Shown one piece after another: positions 1-4,537 of a stretch of DNA of 5,980 nucleotides (position 1 is the stretch's first letter; every line of letters begins with the position of its first letter). A program made the position numbers and the translations under genes. The notes under the pieces are model-generated. The model worked only from the letters and a program-made list of their open reading frames with translations, had not been told where the DNA came from and ran no database searches. The stretch is from Candidatus Bathycorpusculum sp. Lineage in GTDB: Archaea; Thermoproteota; Bathyarchaeia; Bathyarchaeales; Bathycorpusculaceae. The stretch covers positions 1 through 5,980 of the forward strand of contig WREZ01000083.1 of the NCBI GenBank assembly GCA_009779045.1, in the 5' to 3' direction.

Positions 1-1002
1 GATTTTGGAGGTGAAGCTTTTTCCGCTGCCTGATTTGCCCATAACTATGACATTTTGATTCATCCGCAAATGCGGATCAAACACTATAGGCGCACCTGTT
101 AGTTGGTTGATGCCCAAAAAGACTCCGCCAGGTGACTCTATCAAGTCGGCTGAGACGAAGGGGAAGAACGTGCTGGCAGTAGTGGTGTCAACAACCAGTT
201 TTTTGCCTATGGTACCGTTAGCAAGTTCTTGTTGGAAATATGTTGGACAATCAAGGCGAATAAAGCGGGATTGCAGGGTATCTCGTAGTTTCTTTGTTTT
301 TACTTTAAGCTCCTCAAGGTTATCAGCTTCAAGGGTGAGGTTAACTTTTAACTCAAACAACCGTGTACCCCCTGTTATTAGGCCTTGGTAGGTGGCTTGG
401 GCCATGTCATGTTTGAGTTTGATTTCCTCTTTAGGCAGACGGCCTTTGGATTGATCTGCTAACAAAATACTTTTGAGTAAACGTAAGTATTTGCCCATTT
501 GCGTGCTAGCCACTTCAGGCGGTAGAGGTTTAACACTGATTAGCACTTTTTCACATAAACCGTAGAGTTCACTGACAAATCCAGGCAAGAGTTTACCGGG
601 CAGTTGGTAGACCGTGAAAGTTCGTTGGAGTTTGCCGTTTTCAAGTTGAAGGTGCTTGGGAAAAGTTTTAGCTACGTTTGGTTTAGGAAGTTCAATTAGG
701 GGTTGTTGCTTAAACCCACATTGCTCAATTAACCAGTCAATAGGTTCTTGGGTTTGGATATAGAAGCGGTAATAAGTGGTTGTGAACTGGTTTTCGGTGA
801 TTTCAAGGGTTTTTTGGGTTTTTACAGCAGTTAGTTTGGCTTGGCAGGGCAAGCTGTTTAAGAGGCGTTGGAAGCGGCCAAGGGTTTCTTGTCGTTTCTG
901 TTTTGGCAGCATAACATAGTTTACGGGAAACACTTCATAGGCGCAAACGGGTTGTGGGGATTGTTGGTTAAGTTTAGCTTTAAGCAAGAGTTTTTTGTGC
1001 AT
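1..1002 (-). CDS. VirB4-type conjugation ATPase, N-terminal part (partial at left edge)
   Basis: This frame is open from an ATG at 1002 to the left edge, giving 334 codons without a stop. It ends in a clear Walker A motif, GKSGSGKS, at residues 322-329. Just before it comes a stretch reading SPGGVFLGIN and then MNQNVIVMGK, the usual lead-in to the ATPase domain in VirB4/TraC/TrbE proteins. Residues 1-300 would be the N-terminal VirB4 domain that contacts other inner-membrane parts. Family members are usually 600-850 residues, so Walker B and the C-terminal half should lie beyond the window. By family knowledge, VirB4 is a membrane-associated hexameric ATPase powering pilus assembly and DNA transfer. 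The start is well supported: GAGGT (plus strand acctc, 1011-1015) sits 8 nt upstream. The start overlaps the end of the PrgI-like gene by 23 bp, which suggests translational coupling. A generic HerA/DUF87 ATPase is the main alternative. Confidence 0.9.
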   Translation of the reverse strand, partial: MHKKLLLKAKLNQQSPQPVCAYEVFPVNYVMLPKQKRQETLGRFQRLLNSLPCQAKLTAVKTQKTLEITENQFTTTYYRFYIQTQEPIDWLIEQCGFKQQPLIELPKPNVAKTFPKHLQLENGKLQRTFTVYQLPGKLLPGFVSELYGLCEKVLISVKPLPPEVASTQMGKYLRLLKSILLADQSKGRLPKEEIKLKHDMAQATYQGLITGGTRLFELKVNLTLEADNLEELKVKTKKLRDTLQSRFIRLDCPTYFQQELANGTIGKKLVVDTTTASTFFPFVSADLIESPGGVFLGINQLTGAPIVFDPHLRMNQNVIVMGKSGSGKSFTSKI

Positions 1003-1636
1003 TCTGAGTTACCTCTTCTTCTTTGTTTGTTTTTTGGGGGTTGACTTGTATGGTTATTTGTTGGATGATGTCAGGATGGTCTTCGGGTTGGATGTCTATT
1101 TGAAAACGTCCGGGGTGATCAGGCGTGAAATAAGTACAAAAGTAGCCTTCTTGATCGGTTGCACCGTTTGAGTGAGCGGTGTTGTTTACGTTGACCTTGA
1201 AATTTTTACCTGATAGAATTTTTCCTGAAAAATCCTTTAGAACACCAACCACCTTTACAGGAGCACCCAAAGTTGCGGAGAGTAGCATAGATTTTGAGGC
1301 TTGCTCCATAGATGGCTTACCCTTAGTTGGAAGGGAGAGTTTTGGTTTTGTTGTTGTCTGTAAAAATCTTTTGATAAAATAGAGCAGGTGCGCTTCAGGA
1401 GAAACTGTTTTTATTTTTCTTGTAAAGAGGGCGGCTCCAGTAAAAAATATACCACCCGCAACAACAATTTTAAGCACCAGATCTCCAAAGGCAAGAGAAG
1501 CTATCCAAGCTAACAACCCAAAAACTAAAAAGATGCCCATCTGACGAATAGAAAACCTGCCCACAGGCGTATCAAGCATTTGCTCATTAAGAAAACCAAC
1601 ATTTTCAAACCACAAAGTCGTTACTAACTCAGACAA
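980..1636 (-). CDS. PrgI/VirB3-like inner-membrane protein with C-terminal Ig-like domain
   Basis: With the TTG start at 1636 the protein has 218 residues. A short N-terminus is followed by two adjacent membrane segments at about residues 33-50 and 53-72, then a basic RKIK stretch and SPEAHLLYFIKRFL. This is the layout of PrgI/VirB3 proteins, small inner-membrane partners of VirB4. A linker of about 30 residues leads to a beta-rich domain at about 126-199. It has the VVGVLKD, GKILSGKNFKV and TDQEGYF signature of Ig-like or carboxypeptidase-regulatory-like folds. The tail is charged. The gene sits directly before and overlaps the VirB4-type gene, matching the usual prgI-virB4 order. I chose TTG 1636 because GGAGGG lies 9 nt upstream. 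A GTG at 1660 has no ribosome site, and an ATG at 1579 has only a weak one but would match the shorter PrgI family N-terminus. The family call is firm; the exact start is not. Confidence 0.8.
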   Translation of the reverse strand: MSELVTTLWFENVGFLNEQMLDTPVGRFSIRQMGIFLVFGLLAWIASLAFGDLVLKIVVAGGIFFTGAALFTRKIKTVSPEAHLLYFIKRFLQTTTKPKLSLPTKGKPSMEQASKSMLLSATLGAPVKVVGVLKDFSGKILSGKNFKVNVNNTAHSNGATDQEGYFCTYFTPDHPGRFQIDIQPEDHPDIIQQITIQVNPQKTNKEEEVTQNAQKTLA

Positions 1637-1645
1637 ACAACCCAC

Positions 1646-1651
1646 CCCTCC
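1646..1651 (-). promoter_or_regulatory. Ribosome binding site favouring the TTG start of the PrgI-like gene
   Basis: On the minus strand this reads GGAGGG, a near-perfect Shine-Dalgarno sequence, with 9 nt between it and the TTG at 1636. No comparable site precedes the GTG at 1660 or the ATG at 1579, so this site decides the preferred start. Confidence 0.55.
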
Positions 1652-1862
1652 CAAACACACTTAACAAAACAAAACAACAAGGTTGCTCACTGAAACTTCC
1701 AACTATGATACCAGACATACTAACATCACAACCCCTATACGTAGAAATTTAAAAACCCACAAAATCAGCAAACAACAAACTATGTTTACAACCAACACAA
1801 CAATTAGGCGAAGTCTAATCCAAAACAACAAAAACAGCTCCAAAAACACATCTGAGCGCAGA

Positions 1863-1876
1863 GTAAGTCTGCTTAC
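1863..1876. promoter_or_regulatory. Palindromic operator-like site, copy 1
   Basis: GTAAGTCTGCTTAC has 5-bp arms, GTAAG and CTTAC, around a 4-bp centre. It differs by one base from the site at 1931-1944 and shares flanking bases with it (AGTAAGTC, GCTTACA). It lies roughly 15-30 bp downstream of the start site expected from the minus-strand TATA-like box, where a bound protein could block transcription. As RNA, the arms could also form a 5-bp hairpin with a 4-nt loop. Being a regulator site is inference from symmetry and repetition. Confidence 0.5.
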
Positions 1877-1892
1877 AAAAACATTGACAGTT

Positions 1893-1900
1893 AAAAAAAA
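1893..1900 (-). terminator. Possible U-tract terminator after ardA
   Basis: Eight consecutive A on the plus strand give a T8 run on the minus strand, about 115 nt past the ardA stop, with further T-rich sequence (CTTTTATTATT) just before it. Archaeal termination typically uses U-tracts of this kind without a strong hairpin. It overlaps the expected start site of the next operon, so it may simply be promoter-associated AT-rich DNA. Confidence 0.3.
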
Positions 1901-1910
1901 TAATAAAAGA

Positions 1911-1922
1911 TTATTATATAGA
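1911..1922 (-). promoter_or_regulatory. TATA-like promoter element for the PrgI-VirB4 operon
   Basis: On the minus strand this reads CTCTATATAATAA, the strongest TATA-like sequence between ardA and the PrgI-like gene. Transcription would start around 1890 and give a leader of about 250 nt. The upstream B-recognition element is poor on the minus strand. On the plus strand the flank AAAAGATTATTATATA has a better one, so a start towards 1943, antisense to ardA, is also possible. No -35-like hexamer is found at bacterial spacing on the minus strand. The element lies between the two palindromes. Confidence 0.45.
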
Positions 1923-1930
1923 GAGGGAAA

Positions 1931-1944
1931 GTAAGTCCGCTTAC
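1931..1944. promoter_or_regulatory. Palindromic operator-like site, copy 2
   Basis: GTAAGTCCGCTTAC has the same GTAAG and CTTAC arms as the copy at 1863-1876, differing only at the centre (C for T), and is 68 bp away in the same orientation. It sits just upstream of the minus-strand TATA-like box. The pair brackets the promoter, an arrangement often seen where a dimeric regulator binds two operators. Confidence 0.5.
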
Positions 1945-2014
1945 AGCGCACCGTTTTTAGTGCAGGATTTGCAGACAATTCTATTGATTTTGGCGATGTT
2001 TTTAGAAGAACCTG

Positions 2015-2689
2015 TTAGGCCTCCTCTAATCGGGGGTCATTTAGGTTTTCTTTTAGTTCCTGTACTGTGTAGAGTTTAGGGTCGATATCAGAGGTGGAAA
2101 ATATAAAGAACTCATCGCTAGCAAAGTATCCATAGTTAATTGCCACATCACGGCCATAGGCTTCAAAATCAAAGTACGTATATGCACACACCCCATCCCC
2201 TAACTTACATTGCTCCAAAGCCACCTTAAGATCAGAATTAACCCCATCAAGTAAAGCATAACCAAGTTTTTCTTCTTTACTTCCCCAAGAACCCTCAACC
2301 AACTCTACATACAAAAGATCATTAATTTGCTCACACGTATTGAGAATACTTGAAATGCCTTTTAGACCATTTGCGTCACAATATGCGGCAGCTAAAGTTT
2401 TTTCGGCTTCACTCATTTGTTCAAGCTTCACAGCCAACACGTTAAGGTCATAGAGGTTTTCATATTCGCAGAGATTAAAGTCCGATTCAAAATCATGTAT
2501 TGTAACCTCTTCGTATTGTTTGTTTAGTCCAACTTTGTTTTTTAGGAAAGCATCGATTTCATTGTTAGATGTAGGAAGGTTGAGCCAGTCGCCCATGAGT
2601 TTACCCTCGTTATATCGGCCAAGATTGGCAACATAGACTCTGATTTGGGGGTTGATTGTTTGTTGTTTGGAAAAATTTTGTTCACACAT
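2015..2689 (-). CDS. ardA: Antirestriction protein ArdA
   Basis: A 224-residue protein with the recognisable ArdA layout. Residues 17-37 read IRVYVANLGRYNEGKLMGDW, the family's opening block. Residues 64-79 contain IHDFES and CEYENLYDLN. The C-terminal region contains YFDFEAYGRDVAINYGY (about 172-188), matching the conserved ArdA end. By hand count it has 39 Asp/Glu against 18 Lys/Arg, a net charge near -21. This fits the known role of ArdA as a DNA mimic that occupies type I restriction-modification enzymes and protects DNA entering a new host. Many ArdA proteins have about 165-180 residues; this one is longer, mainly in the middle. AAGGAG lies 8 nt before the ATG, so the start is secure. 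The gene has non-coding stretches on both sides and probably its own transcript. Its place between the coupling-protein and channel genes fits early expression after transfer. Confidence 0.92.
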   Translation of the reverse strand: MCEQNFSKQQTINPQIRVYVANLGRYNEGKLMGDWLNLPTSNNEIDAFLKNKVGLNKQYEEVTIHDFESDFNLCEYENLYDLNVLAVKLEQMSEAEKTLAAAYCDANGLKGISSILNTCEQINDLLYVELVEGSWGSKEEKLGYALLDGVNSDLKVALEQCKLGDGVCAYTYFDFEAYGRDVAINYGYFASDEFFIFSTSDIDPKLYTVQELKENLNDPRLEEA

Positions 2690-2697
2690 AGTTTTAA

Positions 2698-2703
2698 CTC
2701 CTT
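2698..2703 (-). promoter_or_regulatory. Ribosome binding site of ardA
   Basis: AAGGAG on the minus strand, 8 nt upstream of the ATG at 2689. It is a strong site and fixes the ardA start. Confidence 0.7.
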
Positions 2704-2820
2704 GTTTTTGTTGTTGGCTTCTGTGGAACTCGATCGGCTGGTTGGCTGGCTGTGGTTTAGGGCTTGTTTGGTAGACGATTTGGGCAGAATTATGGATTGT
2801 TGGGGCTTGTGGGTTGTTTT

Positions 2821-2902
2821 GGGCTTGTTTTTATGTTTGGAGGTGTTTTCCCATCATGGTTTGTTTGGATAAATTGTTTTTGAGGTTTTCTCGTTTGATG
2901 TT
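2821..2902. repeat. Imperfect direct repeat, copy A (about 82 bp)
   Basis: This copy aligns with 2996-3076. From 2844 to 2902 the match is gap-free at an offset of 174 bp with 49 of 59 positions identical. The upstream part also matches (gggcttg against gggcgtg) with one single-base gap. Both copies contain a GTTTTCCC-type motif twice, 40 bp apart, and end in CGTTTGATGTT. Confidence 0.7.
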
Positions 2903-3134
2903 ATTGTTTTCCCGTTTTTTCCCAGTTTACATTTGCTTTTTGCTGTTTTGTTAATTCCTGTTTTAGAGGTATTTGATTGTTTTAGCTGTTAGAAAGGGCG
3001 TGTTTTGTGTTTGAAGTTGTTTTCCCACTATCGTTTTGTTGAAAAAGTTGTTTTTGGGGTTTTCCCGTTTGATGTTTTTAGAATTTTAGAGCACAAATAG
3101 AGTTTGCACTGAGAAGAAAAACGGGTTTTTCCCA
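2845..3134. repeat. Cluster of seven GTTTTCCC-like motifs
   Basis: Motifs starting with G and reading T4-6 then CCC followed by A or G occur at 2845-2853, 2906-2914, 2914-2924, 3019-3027, 3059-3067 and 3125-3134, with a one-base variant (GTTTTCTCG) at 2885-2893. All point the same way (GGGAAAAC on the minus strand). Spacing is irregular apart from the 40-bp pairs inside the two long repeats. The cluster resembles iterons or a regulator array, but the T-rich background weakens the case. Confidence 0.45.
2996..3076. repeat. Imperfect direct repeat, copy B (about 81 bp)
   Basis: Second copy of the repeat at 2821-2902, in the same orientation, starting 175 bp further on. The best-kept part is the last third, ending in CGTTTGATGTT. 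Ten substitutions over 59 aligned bases point to an old duplication or to conserved short sites within a drifting background. Confidence 0.7.
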
Positions 3135-3228
3135 CATTGAAATACGCCTTAACGCCGGCCAGCAGTCAACAGACAAGATGTTCCACAAAGGAAGCACCCT
3201 ATCAATATGCCAAACTATTTAAATCAAG

Positions 3229-3242
3229 AAAAAACCGAAAAA
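3229..3242 (-). terminator. Possible U-tract terminator after the unrecognised gene
   Basis: On the minus strand this reads T5, CGG, T6, about 105 nt past the stop of the gene ending at 3347. No strong hairpin precedes it. Paired U-tracts of this type are compatible with archaeal termination, but A/T-rich sequence is common here. Confidence 0.3.
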
Positions 3243-3346
3243 CAACAACTAATAAACTTGGAACAAATCGGAACTACATACAGTGTGTATTACTGAACAA
3301 AACACGGCCTACAGTCAATCCTACTGAGTGATAACAAACTCCCCCT

Positions 3347-4381
3347 TTACTTTAACAAATTAACCCAAGAATTATTGTTTTTATCCTTCAAGGTTTTACG
3401 TAAACTGTATGGTGTTACAGAACCAACTACAGTAGATATATAGGGAATTAATCCAACGACAGCATCAAGTGTACAATAAAGCATATTGGTTTTCCTTTTT
3501 TCCCATTTTTTATATTTTGCAAGAGCTTCATTTGCTTTTACAACATCACATTTTATTTTATTTGCTATATCATAATCGCCTTCCTGTAAACAGGTCAACC
3601 AATCAAAAAACACCTCTCTAAAGGAGATTATCTCTGGCTGTTTACGTAAGTATAAAACATCTCTAATGCTTTCGGGGATAGGAAATTCGTTTATTTGAGG
3701 GGTAAGATCAAGTTGAAGTATATATCGAATATTATCTGAAAAACTATTAAGATCCGGTACATCTTTAAAATTGTGTTTTTTATTTATATGTGATAATCTT
3801 CCGTTATAAAAGCAGATTTCTTCAGTCTGTGATAACTTTAAGCCAAGTGCCAAAGCATCCCTTATCTCTCTAAGAATAAATACATTCGGATTAAATCCCG
3901 ATTGTGGACCTGTCCCTAAAGGATTACGAAAGAAAGAATCATAATCAACGGCGGCATTAACTTCGAAATAGCTTGTATGTAAAATATCTTTTGAAAGATA
4001 GTTTACCATGGATTTCTTATTATTAGCCATAAAATCAAGTGAAATATCCGTAAAATATTTAATACCCGTATTAGCAAATTCGTTATATTTGTCCACGCGC
4101 TTAAATAGATGGAACTTCTCTTCGTCAATTAAGCCAGTGTTAGCAACTTTATCGAGCGGAAAATTTACTATACTCGAAGTCATGGTTTCTTCAAAAAGTA
4201 CCATCAAGAACAATAAATGTTTTTTATCATAAATTCGATGACTAGAACTAAAATCAAAAGTGCTAGATACATCAAAACCACAAGGACGAGTGTCGAAGCT
4301 ATGTGTGATAAACCCTTCTTTGACCATTAACTCTGTCCAATGGTGAGATGCTACTTCTCCAAGGCAAAGAATCTTTTTCAT
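3347..4381 (-). CDS. Unrecognised protein of 344 residues, probable cargo
   Basis: I do not recognise this family. The protein starts MKKILCLGEV, possibly a beta-strand followed by a helix. The middle is a mixed, soluble-looking region with an aromatic-rich part (residues 105-170) and FNPNVFILREIRDALALG (163-180). A helical, charged segment follows at 250-297, including FREVFFDWLTCLQEGDYD. The only hydrophobic stretch is near the C-terminus, about 299-324 (LDAVVGLIPYISTVVG), which could be a membrane hairpin or a buried helix pair. No catalytic motif is obvious. Codon use is clearly AT-rich: two 60-bp rows counted by hand gave 25-28% G+C, against 53% for a row in the coupling-protein gene and 35-37% for rows in ardA and virB4. 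This suggests separate acquisition. The start has a modest ribosome site, GGCGGT, about 9 nt upstream. A role in defence, anti-defence or host interaction is only a guess from its position. Confidence 0.8.
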   Translation of the reverse strand: MKKILCLGEVASHHWTELMVKEGFITHSFDTRPCGFDVSSTFDFSSSHRIYDKKHLLFLMVLFEETMTSSIVNFPLDKVANTGLIDEEKFHLFKRVDKYNEFANTGIKYFTDISLDFMANNKKSMVNYLSKDILHTSYFEVNAAVDYDSFFRNPLGTGPQSGFNPNVFILREIRDALALGLKLSQTEEICFYNGRLSHINKKHNFKDVPDLNSFSDNIRYILQLDLTPQINEFPIPESIRDVLYLRKQPEIISFREVFFDWLTCLQEGDYDIANKIKCDVVKANEALAKYKKWEKRKTNMLYCTLDAVVGLIPYISTVVGSVTPYSLRKTLKDKNNNSWVNLLK

Positions 4382-4537
4382 ACTATGTACCGCCTTAATC
4401 AGTTATTACAGTGATAATATCGTTATTAAGAAATCCTGGTACATTTAGTCATATCTTTAGTTTGTCGTTCATTATGGACGTTATATCCCGCTACATTTGA
4501 TCGATATATTATGACAGATAAGACAAACTATGCCCGA
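4382..4537 (-). promoter_or_regulatory. Upstream region of the unrecognised gene with inverted and direct repeats
   Basis: This 156-bp gap separates the coupling-protein stop from the next start. It holds two minus-strand TATA-like sequences, AATATATC (4503-4510) and GATATAAC (4480-4487). Around them is an exact 9-bp inverted pair, TAGTTTGTC (4458-4466) and GACAAACTA (4522-4530). A 7-bp direct repeat, TACATTT, lies at 4440-4446 and 4492-4498, within longer partial similarity. The layout suggests that the AT-rich gene has its own regulated promoter, but no element is certain. Confidence 0.4.

Larger units (their letters stand above)
1661..2014. other. Gene-free stretch between ardA and the PrgI-like gene
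   Basis: About 350 bp with no convincing gene. The left half (1640-1860) is strongly A/C-rich on the plus strand. Open frames of 83 codons (plus) and 91 codons (minus) exist, but their products are low-complexity, Lys/Asn/Thr-rich or Val/Leu/Phe-rich respectively, as expected from biased DNA. The right half holds a TATA-like box, an A-run that is a T8 tract on the minus strand, and two near-identical palindromes. I read it as the control region and long leader (roughly 250 nt) of the PrgI-VirB4 operon. Confidence 0.55.
2704..3346. other. Long gene-free, repeat-rich stretch upstream of ardA
   Basis: About 640 bp without a believable gene. The left two thirds (2704-3080) is strikingly G/T-rich on the plus strand. 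It holds an imperfect direct repeat of about 80 bp, several GTTTTCCC-like motifs, GGGCTTGT at 2760-2767, 2803-2810 and 2821-2828, and a short ggctg-rich stretch (2735-2751). The right third (3135-3346) is A/C-rich and contains a small symmetric site, ATACAGTGTGTAT (3278-3290). A 64-codon frame from TTG 3137 and a 29-codon frame from ATG 3207, both on the plus strand, lack ribosome sites and look like chance. Possible roles are a long ardA leader, a regulatory region, a replication or transfer origin, or the scar of a lost gene. The sequence does not decide between these. Confidence 0.6.

Noticed and set aside
107..391. Plus-strand frame of 94 codons and other plus-strand frames inside minus-strand genes
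   Set aside because: They lie opposite well-supported genes (VirB4-type, PrgI-like, unrecognised cargo, coupling protein) and show no family features.
1884..1889. TTGACA as a bacterial -35 box on the plus strand
   Set aside because: The nearest TATTAT-like hexamer is about 22 bp away instead of 17, and no plus-strand gene follows.
1683..1934. Plus-strand frame of 83 codons
   Set aside because: The product is Thr/Asn/Lys-rich with no ribosome site, comes from A/C-rich DNA and covers the palindromes and TATA-like box.
1948..1963. GCAC...GTGC hairpin after ardA as a terminator
   Set aside because: The stem is only 4 bp, has no extension and is not followed directly by a T-run on either strand.
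1703..1978. Minus-strand frame of 91 codons taken as a whole gene
   Set aside because: It would begin beyond the promoter and span both palindromes, and its sequence is low-complexity. Only its last part is kept, as a weak finding.
3137..3331. Plus-strand frames of 64 codons (TTG 3137) and 29 codons (ATG 3207)
   Set aside because: Both lack ribosome sites, oppose all neighbours, and their Lys/Asn/Gln/Thr content follows from A-rich DNA. The 29-codon peptide reads somewhat like a protein, but nothing supports it.
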